Assembly: GCA_031551355.1 (NCBI GenBank)
Contig: JAVBNT010000027.1
Span: 1 to 23,629, forward strand
Direction of reading: 5' to 3'
DNA: 23,629 bases
Origin: JAVBNT01 sp031551355
GTDB lineage: Bacteria; Vulcanimicrobiota; CADAWZ01
This document shows positions 1 to 7,838 of the stretch, piece after piece. The notes beneath the pieces are model-generated. The model was not told where the DNA came from. It did not search any database and worked only from the letters and a program-made list of their open reading frames with translations. Position 1 is the first letter of the stretch, and each line of letters begins with the position of its first letter. The position numbers and the translations under genes were made by a program.

Positions 1-262
1 ACCGGCATTTTTGGTGTAGAGGATATTATGTCGATACTGTTGGCAAAAATGCAAAAAAAATACAAGAATATATTCGTAAGCAACTACAAGAAGATACAGT
101 AGCAGATCAAATAAATTTACGTGAATATGTAGACCCGTTTACGGGTGAGCCGGTTAAGAAAGGCAAATGGTGCGGTTGGCAGATCTTTCATGCGCTTACA
201 AGCGCTTGCTGGTAAAAAGCCCTTATAGGGCTAGTGCAAACCACCGGCTTAGCCGGTGGTCC
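1..262 (+). mobile_element. IS200/IS605-family insertion sequence, right-hand part only
   Basis: This is the 3' end of a tnpA transposase gene followed by the right-end hairpins of an IS200/IS605 element; the rest lies left of the window. After the tnpA stop there are two hairpins: AGCCC/GGGCT (218-222 with 228-232) and a perfect 9-bp stem ACCACCGGC/GCCGGTGGT (240-248 with 252-260, loop TTA). Subterminal hairpins of this kind are what TnpA recognises in this family. The element lies directly against a CdsA-type gene that lacks its 5' half, so it probably inserted into that gene. The exact right boundary (about 262-275) cannot be fixed without an empty site; these elements make no terminal inverted repeats or target duplication. 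Confidence 0.85.
3..215 (+). CDS. tnpA: IS200/IS605 TnpA HUH/Y1 transposase, C-terminal 70 residues
   Basis: Reading codons from position 3 gives an open frame starting RHFWCRGYYVDTVGKNAKK and ending in a TAA at 213-215. The text matches the C-terminal part of TnpA single-strand transposases. The segment EYIRKQ supplies the catalytic tyrosine and, four residues on, the glutamine that helps bind the metal in the Y1 nuclease (Y127/Q131 in the IS608 enzyme). It is followed by the common DPFTGEPVKKGK tail. The HUH histidine pair lies outside the window. The enzyme cuts and joins single-stranded ends at the subterminal hairpins. Nothing in the visible part looks damaged, so the copy may be intact. 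Partial only because of the window edge. Confidence 0.85.
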   Translation, partial: RHFWCRGYYVDTVGKNAKKIQEYIRKQLQEDTVADQINLREYVDPFTGEPVKKGKWCGWQIFHALTSACW

Positions 263-265
263 TGA

Positions 266-766
266 TTACACTGGGGACTGATGAGTACGGTTTATTCCAT
301 AGGATATCTGGCTGTCTACCTTGTTCTGCCTGTATCCCAGAATCCGTCCGGCGGCGGGGTGGGATTGTTGCTGTCCATTTTATTTCTGACCGTTTTTAAC
401 GATTTTTCACAGTATCTGTTTGGAAAATTGTTTGGGCGGCACAAAATAATCCCCAAAGTGAGTCCCAATAAAACCTGGAAGGGCTTTTGGGGCGGTGTTG
501 TGACGACTTCTGTCCTTGCGGTGATTATTGCTCCGCATTTGACCCCCCTGACGTTTTATGAAGCGCTGTTTGCCGGCGTGTTTATTTCGCTGCTTGGCTT
601 TACCGGTGATGTGACAATGTCGGCGATAAAGAGGGATATCGGAGTGAAAGATTCAGGAACTTTGCTTCCCGGCCATGGCGGTATACTTGACAGGCTTGAC
701 AGTTTGATTTTTACAGCCCCTGTCTTTTTTCATTATGTTGTTTATCTTCATAATATTCCTAAATAA
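266..766 (+). pseudogene. CdsA/YnbB-type phosphatidate cytidylyltransferase, 5'-truncated by IS
   Basis: The protein would transfer CMP from CTP to phosphatidate, making CDP-diacylglycerol in the membrane. The CdsA signature is complete: SAIKRDIGVKD, then the PGHGGILDRLDS segment with its metal-binding aspartates. The upstream stretch NDFSQYLFGKLFGRHKIIPK and SPNKTWKGFWGG resembles the YnbB branch. Family members are about 260-310 residues; only about 160 C-terminal residues remain. The in-frame stop at 263 and the IS200 end lie just upstream, so the N-terminal membrane helices are missing. An ATG at 281 could start a 161-residue product but has no good ribosome binding site. It is followed after 31 bases by the CDP-alcohol phosphatidyltransferase. 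Probably inactive, unless the missing part is supplied from left of the IS. Confidence 0.8.
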
Positions 767-797
767 CCAGTTTTATTAAACGTCGGGAGGTGCGGTT

Positions 798-1541
798 ATG
801 CCGCTTTATCTTTTAAAATATCCTTACAGAAAAATTTTACTGCCGCTGGCTAAAAAAATGAAATTTGTCGATCCCGATATATTGGGTTATCTGGCGACAT
901 TTATTGCTTTTATAACAATGTTTTGCTATCTTTATGCCGAGTCCGTTCCCTGGCTGCTGATTCTTTCCATTTTTTTGACTTTTTTCAGGATGACCCTGAA
1001 TACCATTGACGGCGTTATTGCTATTGAACGGGGCAACTTAAGGCTGAAAGGGGAGATTGTCAATGCGCTTCCCGACAGATATTCCGACATTTTCATTCTT
1101 GCCGGAATCGGTCTTTCATCTCTTTGTACTCCCTTTTGGGGTTTTATCGGCATTTCATCAATGTTTCTGGTCAGTTATACCGGTATGCTTGGTAAGGCCA
1201 TCGGCGTTGAGTGGCAGCATCATGGTCCGTTGGGGAAAGTTGAGAGATTGATTTTGATTATGATTTTCTCACTTTTGCAGTATTTAAGCCTGAGCGGAAA
1301 GATTGGCTGCATTTTTTCAATGACCTGGTTTGAAGTTTTGATGGCCGTTTTTTTAGTATTGGGACAAATAACCGTTTATAACCGGCTTATTGCGCAGCTT
1401 AGGCAGTGTAATAAATCTGATTGGATAAAATATCGGGAAATAAATAATTTGCTTTGCAGAAAGACTGTTGTGCTTTATGAGTCTGTGACCGGAAATACAA
1501 AAAAAGGTTGCCGAAACTGTTGCCGATTCCCTGTGTGCTGA
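798..1541 (+). CDS. CDP-alcohol phosphatidyltransferase (YnbA-like) with start of a flavodoxin domain
   Basis: An integral-membrane enzyme that swaps an alcohol for CMP on CDP-diacylglycerol; the alcohol used is unknown. The CDP-alcohol motif runs from DGVIAIERGN through LKGEIVNALPDRYSD. Relative to the usual DG-x2-AR-x8-G-x3-D-x3-D, the R is I and the first aspartate after the glycine is N, followed by D-x3-D. A similar Asn occurs, as I recall, in YnbA-type proteins. Five to six hydrophobic helices cover residues about 30-200. Start ATG has GGGAGG seven bases upstream. After about residue 215 the protein enters KTVVLYESVTGNTKK, a flavodoxin FMN-phosphate loop, then leaves it at an A7 run and ends in a cysteine-rich nonsense tail. 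The intact gene was therefore probably a transferase-flavodoxin fusion of about 365 residues. Follows the CdsA-like gene. Confidence 0.85.
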   Translation: MPLYLLKYPYRKILLPLAKKMKFVDPDILGYLATFIAFITMFCYLYAESVPWLLILSIFLTFFRMTLNTIDGVIAIERGNLRLKGEIVNALPDRYSDIFILAGIGLSSLCTPFWGFIGISSMFLVSYTGMLGKAIGVEWQHHGPLGKVERLILIMIFSLLQYLSLSGKIGCIFSMTWFEVLMAVFLVLGQITVYNRLIAQLRQCNKSDWIKYREINNLLCRKTVVLYESVTGNTKKGCRNCCRFPVC

Positions 1542-1896
1542 TATTTTGGAGATATCGGCGGATGCGGATATCTCCGCTTATGACTTTATCGTTTTTGCAT
1601 GTCCTAATATCAGAAAAGAGCCTGGTGAAAAGACGAAGCTTTTTCTGGAAAAGGCCCCCGAAGTGAAATGTTATTCAGTTGTAATAACAGCCGCTATGCC
1701 TGTTTGGAGATGGTTTTCCGGCAATGCCCGCTTCAGGTATTTCGAGGATAAACTTGGCCGTAAACCGGTTTCCGTTCTTGAGATACCGGGCGGCCATACA
1801 AAATATAAAGCCTGCGCTGACAGGCCGAATGATGACGATTTGCTAACCGTATATTTATTTGCTGCCAAGACGATGGAAAGGCTGTGTAAATTATGA
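1507..1896 (+). pseudogene. Flavodoxin-like domain, out-of-frame continuation of the upstream gene
   Basis: From the A7 run at 1499-1505, the +1 frame continues the flavodoxin fold that the upstream gene begins: the TGNTKK loop is followed here by VAETVADSLCADILEISAD, then YDFIVFACPNI and a VVITAAMPVW strand. Removing one A from the run would give an uninterrupted ACA AAA AAG GTT reading. A standalone start would be the TTG at 1546, but it has no ribosome binding site and would lack the FMN-phosphate loop. The end overlaps the next gene by ATGA, typical of translational coupling. A short flavodoxin (about 145 residues) would carry FMN and electrons; its partner here is unknown. The frame change may be a real mutation, transcriptional slippage, or a sequencing error in a homopolymer. 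Confidence 0.7.
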
Positions 1897-2687
1897 AAAA
1901 ATTACAGATATCATTAATAAAAATGCTTGTAAATACTATTGGCCGGACAAGCGACGGGATCAAACTGGCAACCGAGCATGGGTTTACTTCCGGTAAAATG
2001 CTCGACTATATTTATCAAAACCGGCCTTCCGGGTCTTTTGGAGTTGGGGTTCTTGTCGATACTATTTTTATCAGGCATAAAGGGTGGGAAGTTATCAGAA
2101 AAAGAAAGGCAAATCTGGTAAAGTTATTGACGGAGGCAATTTCCCTGACTTTAGATAAAAAGGGCTCGGCCAGTATTTGTGACGTGGCCTCGGGACCGGC
2201 TGTTTATATAATGGAATCGGTTGCCCCTTTCAAAGACAGGGATATATTTGTGGAACTTCACGATATTGACGGTAGGTGGCTTGAGGAGGCCGCTGAAAAA
2301 GCAAAGGAACTTTCATTTAAAAATATAGATTTTAAGGTGGCCGATGCGCTGAATGCCGATGATTTTAAGTTTGAAAAAAATCCTGATATTTTTGTTTCTT
2401 CCGGGTTTTACGATTGGTTTGACGATGATGAAAAACTTAAATTATCAATGAAACTTATCTATGATGCTTTGCCTGCCGGCGGCTATTTTGTATCGACCAA
2501 CCAGACCGGACATATTGATTTGGAGCTTACCAACGGTGTGTTCCATGATTTTAATAACTCAGCTCTGAATATGACGGTAAGGAACGCCGAAGAAGTCAAA
2601 TCCTGGGCGGAAGAGATTGGATTTGATATCGTTGATACTGCCTGTGATTCCCGGGGGCATTATTTAGTGATGCTGGTGCGAAAGTGA
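1893..2687 (+). CDS. SAM-dependent methyltransferase, YnbC C-terminal / Methyltransf_20 type
   Basis: Class I Rossmann methyltransferase of 264 residues. The family-specific N-terminal stretch RTSDGIKLATEHGFTSGKML and the following NRPSGSFGVGVLVD region match the putative methyltransferase family found as the C-terminal domain of E. coli YnbC. Motif I, the SAM-binding loop, reads ICDVASGPAVYIME; an acidic HDID follows beta strand 2 and a DIFVSSGFYDWF strand resembles motif IV. E. coli YnbC also has an N-terminal alpha/beta hydrolase, which is absent here. The ATG overlaps the stop of the flavodoxin frame (ATGA), so translation is probably coupled. Substrate unknown; context suggests a lipid head group made by the neighbouring transferase. 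Confidence 0.85.
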   Translation: MKKLQISLIKMLVNTIGRTSDGIKLATEHGFTSGKMLDYIYQNRPSGSFGVGVLVDTIFIRHKGWEVIRKRKANLVKLLTEAISLTLDKKGSASICDVASGPAVYIMESVAPFKDRDIFVELHDIDGRWLEEAAEKAKELSFKNIDFKVADALNADDFKFEKNPDIFVSSGFYDWFDDDEKLKLSMKLIYDALPAGGYFVSTNQTGHIDLELTNGVFHDFNNSALNMTVRNAEEVKSWAEEIGFDIVDTACDSRGHYLVMLVRK

Positions 2688-2761
2688 CTCTGCCGGAGTA
2701 AACAGCAATCAATTCATCCGTCAGTTTTTTTGGCCATTACTTTTATTTTTAAGGAGGGGAT

Positions 2762-3760
2762 ATGTTTAAGGAAGTTCATACAGATGATGAGTTTCGCGTG
2801 GGATGCTTTATTTTTATAGCGGTTGCTTTGATTATTGGAATCCCTCTTCTGCTGGATCATTTTTTTATTTACTCTCCCTCCTCGTTTAATATCTCCTATA
2901 CATCAAAGTCTTTTGAAAACGGACTGATGGAAGTGACAGGCCGTAAACAGAAAAAATATGAACAACCCAACTCTATAGACAGTCCCGATGCAAAATATAT
3001 TTATGATTATTGCTGTGAAGATTATTTTAAAACTGATTTTTCCGGAAAAAAATCCGACGCCTCTTTAACAACCTCGGCCCTCTTCTTTTGGGATAATATT
3101 TCAGTGGCGCAAAACGGAAATATTTCCGCTAAACTTAGTTGTCATGTCGAGCTTGTCACGCTGCTGGATAAAATAAAAAATAACGGCCAATTTGCCGAGA
3201 CGCTGTTTTTAGGGACTGACAGGAGCTGTAAAAGCGAGGAAACGGCTCAATGTACATTTACTGTTGACAAAGACGGTAAAACTTTGAGTGTTGGTGACGG
3301 AATGCCGGGAGATTTTTTTCCGCTTTTTCCTGTTCATTTTCCCGGCAGAAAAATACATGTTGGAGACGAGTGGGAGTATACCTGCGAAAAAACAATGACT
3401 TTTTTGCCGTCCCCGCTTTATACTAATACCGATTATTTTTTAGATGAACGGACACAGCAGCCTTACGAAACAATACGGATTCATTATAAAGTCAAAGCAA
3501 AGTTGGTCAAATATGACGGCCGGGGAAGTGCGGTTGTAGAGGAACAGATATCCATGTCCGGACCTCCGGAAATCATAGAGCCAAGAATGTTTACCTCGCC
3601 ATCGGATTATGTTTACAATTTTTCCGGAGTAGGGAGTTATGAATATGATTGTTTTTCCGGAGTGATTCTCAAATTTAAAAGAATGCTTTCTTTGGATATT
3701 GAAGCCGATTATTTTTCTATCATCAGGAACACACGTACCAGTGTATTTTTGAAAAAGTGA
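2762..3760 (+). CDS. Membrane-anchored protein of unknown function
   Basis: I do not recognise this family. The 332-residue product starts after a strong AAGGAGGGG site. It has a short charged N terminus, then one hydrophobic helix at about residues 14-33 (VGCFIFIAVALIIGIPLLLD), suggesting a signal anchor with the rest outside the cytoplasm. The remainder is rich in beta-type sequence with scattered cysteines, and contains HVGDEWEYTCEKTMTFLP, a pattern seen in extracytoplasmic proteins that carry a lipid- or ligand-binding beta sandwich. It follows the methyltransferase by 74 bases on the same strand, so it could belong to the lipid operon, but a separate unit is equally possible. Confidence 0.7.
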   Translation: MFKEVHTDDEFRVGCFIFIAVALIIGIPLLLDHFFIYSPSSFNISYTSKSFENGLMEVTGRKQKKYEQPNSIDSPDAKYIYDYCCEDYFKTDFSGKKSDASLTTSALFFWDNISVAQNGNISAKLSCHVELVTLLDKIKNNGQFAETLFLGTDRSCKSEETAQCTFTVDKDGKTLSVGDGMPGDFFPLFPVHFPGRKIHVGDEWEYTCEKTMTFLPSPLYTNTDYFLDERTQQPYETIRIHYKVKAKLVKYDGRGSAVVEEQISMSGPPEIIEPRMFTSPSDYVYNFSGVGSYEYDCFSGVILKFKRMLSLDIEADYFSIIRNTRTSVFLKK

Positions 3761-3846
3761 ACTGTTTTGCTAAGAGATGCCTGTTTGTTTTTGAATCGGT
3801 GGTTGATTGGCTGAACAGATGGTGCAAATAATTACTGATTTATTAT

Positions 3847-6054
3847 TCACCGGAGATATGCCGATATTTTTTTTACAAGTTCGTCAAAATCTACCGGTTT
3901 GGCAACATGGTCATTCATCCCTGCTTTAATGCATTCGGCAATATCTTCCGAGAACGCATTTGCGGTCATCGCAATGATGGGGACTGAGGATGCCTTTTCA
4001 TACTTTTGTCCGCGTATTTTCCGGGTGCATGTAAGTCCGTCCATATCGGGCATTTGTATATCCATCAGAATAAGATCATAAAGATTGGGATTTTTATTGA
4101 ATTTTTCGAATGCAGCGGTGCCGTTTTCAGCGATATCTATTTTTATCTTTGTCGGTTCCATCATTATCATAATTATTTCGCGGTTTATTTCAACGTCTTC
4201 GGCAAGAAGTATTGTTTTGTCTTTCCACATATCCGGTTGTATAAGAGGGGGCTCTTTTGGGCCCTGTCCTTTTTTTAATGCTGTTCCGCCGATAGTGAAT
4301 GCTATTTTAAAGCTGAAAACAGAGCCTTCGCCGAGTTTGCTTTTAACTTTTATTTCTCCGCCCATAAGCTCGACAATGTTTTTGCAGATCGCCAGTCCCA
4401 GACCGGTTCCCCCGAATCTGCGCGTTATGCTGCCATCCGCCTGTTCAAAGGATTGGAATAGCCGCCCGATCTGTTCCTGTGTTATGCCAATGCCGGTGTC
4501 GCTTACATCAACAAGAAGCAGACCTCTTGTTTTGCCCGTTTTTTGCTGTCTTACCGACATCTTTATTTCCCCGCATTCCGGGGTGAATTTTATGGCGTTT
4601 GTAAGCAGGTTAACCATAACCTGGGATAAACGCATTTCGTCACCGATTATTTTGTGTGAAAAATCGGCATCAACGTCAAAACTAAGCGTTTGTGACTTTT
4701 CTCCTGCCCTTACGGAAACGATGTCATAAACATTTTTCAGCATATTGTCGAGCTCGAATTCATTAGCGTCTATTGCAAATTTTCCGGATTCAATTTTCGA
4801 AATATCAAGGATATCGTTAATAATGCCCATAAGCTGACGTGAGGCACTTTCAACTTTGTCGAGATAGCCCATAATTTTGTCAACTTCCGCAGTTTGTTTG
4901 GCAATTGTCAGCATGCCGATGATGGCGTTCATCGGAGTGCGGATTTCGTGACTCATTCTGCTGAGGAATTCACTTTTGGCACGTGATGCCTGCTGCGCCT
5001 GTTCCATTGCCGTTGTGAGGTTTTTCTGCATTTCAACGAGCTCGGAAATATTTTTTTCGAGCTGTGAATTGGCATCAAGCAGTCGATTTTCCATTGAGTT
5101 TTTTTCTGTTGCCGTTGCCAGGATGCCGACAAATGTCGTTAGAAAATTGACTTCATTCCTTGTCCAGTTTCTTTTTTTTCTGCAGGAATCAACTCTCAGG
5201 ACGCCCCAGAATTTGCCGTTTACAAATATCGGTATCTTTATATAGGCCAGAATGCCAAGTTCTTTTGGTATTCTGTGTTCATCCGCCGGCAAAATAGACG
5301 TATCGTTTATGGCAACAAACGGTAATGTCAGCAACTGGAGATAGGCGCCGTGCCGGTTATTGTATTTGACCGCTTTTGTTAAAGGCATTATCGGTCCTGT
5401 ATGGTCCGATATCCATTCGTAAATACAGGAAAAAACCATCGTTTCCGGGATATCCATAAATACGTATATACGATCAACATCAAGAAACTGCCCCATAAGG
5501 TTTAGCGATTGGTTTAGTGAGTCGCCAAACGGTTCCGTTGACGCAAAAGAAAGTGATACCCTGGCAAGCAGTTCCTGTTGTTTCAGTTGTAAATGAAGTG
5601 CCGTTTCACTTCTAAGATTGCCGCTTTCCGGTTCAAAATCAACGTAGGATGAGTCGCCTTTTTCCAGGCCATGACTTAAACGCAGAGATAAATTGCGCAG
5701 CAGAACACAGCAGCCGTAATATTGTTTGTTTTTCCTTTTGGCGATGGCGCTTAATTCTATGTGACTGCCGCTTTCGTCAACGTATGTTATGCGTCCCTGC
5801 TCTCTTTCTGCAGCAAAAAAGCTGTTTATCAGTTCTTTTGCCCTTGTAAGACCGTCTTTTGACAGTATATCCGCAATATTTTTTTCCAGAAAAGCGTTAG
5901 AAGGGGTGGAGTCATTCAGTTTTTCGTTTTTATAACAGAAAGTTATAATATTTCTTTCATCCAGTTCCAGTGCCAAATCGGCAGCCAGTTCAAGAAAGCT
6001 GAGCATTTGTCCGTCTTTAAAATCAGGAATCTGTTTATTCTGTTTGTTTTTCAT
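3847..6054 (-). CDS. Hybrid sensor histidine kinase (PAS-like, GAF, HisKA, HATPase, receiver)
   Basis: A 735-residue cytoplasmic hybrid kinase with no membrane helix. Order: PAS-like region (about 15-125), GAF (about 165-315, containing VDRIYVFMD and GKFWGVLRVDSC), coiled coil (about 318-362), HisKA with the phosphorylated His369 in SHEIRTPMNAIIGM, ATPase with N box NLLTNAIKF, G1 DVSDTGIGI and G2 FGGTGLGLAI, then a receiver domain (about 612-733) with phospho-acceptor Asp665 in LILMDIQMPDMDG and the AKPVD lysine. The ATG has AGGGG ten bases upstream. No output domain and no adjacent response regulator gene, so phosphate probably passes to a histidine phosphotransfer protein elsewhere. It is divergent from the MATE gene. 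Confidence 0.95.
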   Translation of the reverse strand: MKNKQNKQIPDFKDGQMLSFLELAADLALELDERNIITFCYKNEKLNDSTPSNAFLEKNIADILSKDGLTRAKELINSFFAAEREQGRITYVDESGSHIELSAIAKRKNKQYYGCCVLLRNLSLRLSHGLEKGDSSYVDFEPESGNLRSETALHLQLKQQELLARVSLSFASTEPFGDSLNQSLNLMGQFLDVDRIYVFMDIPETMVFSCIYEWISDHTGPIMPLTKAVKYNNRHGAYLQLLTLPFVAINDTSILPADEHRIPKELGILAYIKIPIFVNGKFWGVLRVDSCRKKRNWTRNEVNFLTTFVGILATATEKNSMENRLLDANSQLEKNISELVEMQKNLTTAMEQAQQASRAKSEFLSRMSHEIRTPMNAIIGMLTIAKQTAEVDKIMGYLDKVESASRQLMGIINDILDISKIESGKFAIDANEFELDNMLKNVYDIVSVRAGEKSQTLSFDVDADFSHKIIGDEMRLSQVMVNLLTNAIKFTPECGEIKMSVRQQKTGKTRGLLLVDVSDTGIGITQEQIGRLFQSFEQADGSITRRFGGTGLGLAICKNIVELMGGEIKVKSKLGEGSVFSFKIAFTIGGTALKKGQGPKEPPLIQPDMWKDKTILLAEDVEINREIIMIMMEPTKIKIDIAENGTAAFEKFNKNPNLYDLILMDIQMPDMDGLTCTRKIRGQKYEKASSVPIIAMTANAFSEDIAECIKAGMNDHVAKPVDFDELVKKISAYLR

Positions 6055-6110
6055 GAATGTGTTTCCCCTGAAGCTGTGAAAATTCGGTCAAGGATTTTGT
6101 TTTATATTAT

Positions 6111-6140
6111 TTGAATTTATTAACTTTAAAGTTATTTAAT
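6111..6140 (+). promoter_or_regulatory. Putative promoter with a 14-bp palindromic operator
   Basis: Between the divergent histidine kinase and MATE genes there is a perfect palindrome TAACTTTAAAGTTA at 6121-6134. It lies between a -35-like TTGAAT (6111-6116) and a -10-like TTTAAT (6135-6140), 18 bases apart, upstream of the MATE start. That position fits a repressor site for the exporter. No regulator gene is adjacent; the promoter boxes are only moderate matches. Confidence 0.45.
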
Positions 6141-6188
6141 TAGCTTTTTTATTTATTCTTACCTCTATTGGGAGAGAACTCTTTTATT

Positions 6189-7562
6189 ATGAAAGCAGCA
6201 GTTGATGAAAAGTCAAAATTAATGGAAACCGAAAACGAATCGCGGCTTCTTTTTAAGTTTGCGATGCCTGCCGTTACAGGTATGATTGCCGGTTCTTTAT
6301 ACAATATAATTGACAGGATTTTTATCGGCAACACAGTCGGCTCTTCGGGATTGGGTGCGATTGCCCTCGGTTTTCCCTCAATGCTTTTGATGATTGCCGT
6401 CACTTTAATGATCGGTATCGGCGGAGCGGCTAAAATATCCCTAATGTGGGGTGCCAAGCGCAAACATCATGCACAGCAGGCCCTGGGACATTCAGTTTTA
6501 TTATTGATGATTGCCGGATTGGCAGCTTTTTTGCTGGGAATTTTCGGAGTCGACTTTCTGTTGTCCCTTTCGGGCGCCAGCGAAAATTTGCTTGGCGATG
6601 CCAGAACGTATGTCCGAATTATCCTGCTTGGCGGTCCGTTTGCGATTCTTTCTTTCGGGCTTAATTTTTATATAAGGGCCTCAGGTTCTCCATCATATGC
6701 AATGGGGACTCAGATTGTCGGTGCCGTATGTAATGTGATTTTTGATGCGCTTTTCATACTTGTTTTTGAATGGGGTGTTTTTGGGGCGGCTTTGGGAACT
6801 GTGCTGGCGCAGTTGGTTTCAACATTGTGGGCTGTAAGTTATTTTTTTCGGCCCTCCTGTAATATAAAGATCCGCCGTGAATTTTTACTGAAACCGCGGC
6901 TGACTGTTTTATCCGAAATTTTGGCAATTGGACTGCCGTCGGGTATGATTGAACTGGTAATTGTTATTTTTATGACCCTGATAAACAGAGTCATCCAACA
7001 GTACGGAGGCGAGATCGGACTTTCGGTTATGGGTATATTTTTAAGTCTCGATTCGCTTTTGTTTTTGCCTGCCATTGCTATCGGTGAGGCAACGCAGCCT
7101 ATAGTAGGATATAATTACGGGGCGAATAAAATAGAGCGGGTAATAAGGACAATAAAGGTTGGTATTTTGTGGTCTACTGTTTTTTATCTGACCGTTTTTG
7201 TTGTCGTTCAGCTTTTTGCCCGCCAGATGGTTAGTGTCTTCAATAGTGACCCCGAGCTTCTCAGTATGGGGATTACCGGTATGAGGGTGGGATATCTGGG
7301 GTGTATTTTTATGGGTATTCCCAGTATAACCTCTTCAGCGCTGCAGGGAATGGCAAGAGCTAAGGAAACTTTACTGCTGGCATTTATAAGACAGGTTGTT
7401 TTTCTGTTGGGATTTCTTTTCATTCTTCCGCCTATTTTTGGGCTTATTGGTGTCTGGATGGTTTTTCCTTTAGCCGACACCTGCGGCTCGCTCGTAGCTT
7501 TGATTTTTCTGTTGCGTTTGCTTCGCGATCTGCGCGGTAAGCAAGCAATGTCATTAAGTTAG
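6189..7562 (+). CDS. MATE-family multidrug/cation efflux transporter
   Basis: Inner-membrane exporter with about twelve hydrophobic helices that uses a sodium or proton gradient to expel cationic drugs or metabolites. The start of the MATE fold is clear: FAMPAVTGMIAGSLYNIIDR followed by IFIGNTVGSSGLGAIAL; the second half repeats the pattern around AIAIGEATQPIVGYNYGANK, a MATE hallmark. I chose the ATG at 6189 (457 residues, typical for MATE) because GGGAG lies about 13 bases upstream; a TTG at 6168 in the same frame would add seven residues. Divergent from the kinase gene, with a palindrome in the shared region. The substrate cannot be inferred. No terminator is visible right after it; a composite repeat follows. 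Confidence 0.92.
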   Translation: MKAAVDEKSKLMETENESRLLFKFAMPAVTGMIAGSLYNIIDRIFIGNTVGSSGLGAIALGFPSMLLMIAVTLMIGIGGAAKISLMWGAKRKHHAQQALGHSVLLLMIAGLAAFLLGIFGVDFLLSLSGASENLLGDARTYVRIILLGGPFAILSFGLNFYIRASGSPSYAMGTQIVGAVCNVIFDALFILVFEWGVFGAALGTVLAQLVSTLWAVSYFFRPSCNIKIRREFLLKPRLTVLSEILAIGLPSGMIELVIVIFMTLINRVIQQYGGEIGLSVMGIFLSLDSLLFLPAIAIGEATQPIVGYNYGANKIERVIRTIKVGILWSTVFYLTVFVVVQLFARQMVSVFNSDPELLSMGITGMRVGYLGCIFMGIPSITSSALQGMARAKETLLLAFIRQVVFLLGFLFILPPIFGLIGVWMVFPLADTCGSLVALIFLLRLLRDLRGKQAMSLS

Positions 7563-7617
7563 CCTTTTTATCGCCGATTTTGCCATCTTTTTGATGTTGA
7601 CGGATAATTACTGTCTT

Positions 7618-7838
7618 TCTTCTCACAGAGGCCACGGAGGATAGAGCCAGGGTAAAACTCTCTGTGTTCTCCTCTTCTCTGTGAGAAACCATTTTCTTTT
7701 AACTTAGAGCAACTTGATTTAATATAGCCTATACCAATCATTTAAAAATCATCCGGCAATATCCGTGGGTGTAACAGATTAATAATGGTCACGGCATATT
7801 TGTGCAGTATTGTCTACATTTTTACAAGTTGCTCTAAT
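7618..7838. repeat. Composite intergenic repeat, copy A
   Basis: Two nested parts. First, an inverted repeat TTCTCACAGAG (7620-7630) with CTCTGTGAGAA (7677-7687). Second, immediately to the right, a 13-bp perfect inverted repeat TTAGAGCAACTTG (7704-7716) with CAAGTTGCTCTAA (7825-7837) enclosing 108 bases. The same order and the same end sequences recur at 12237-12502, although the inner filler differs. The right end touches a broken reading frame, suggesting insertion or recombination there. No coding potential is seen. Confidence 0.75.

Noticed and set aside
1499..1506. Programmed -1 frameshift of dnaX type at the A7 run
   Set aside because: The -1 frame reads AGG TTG CCG and does not continue the flavodoxin; the needed shift is +1 (or loss of one A), so a classic -1 slippery site does not explain it.
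4006..4729. Plus-strand open frames of 90 and 214 codons inside the kinase gene
   Set aside because: They lie antisense to the ATPase and receiver domains of an unmistakable histidine kinase and have no start signals.
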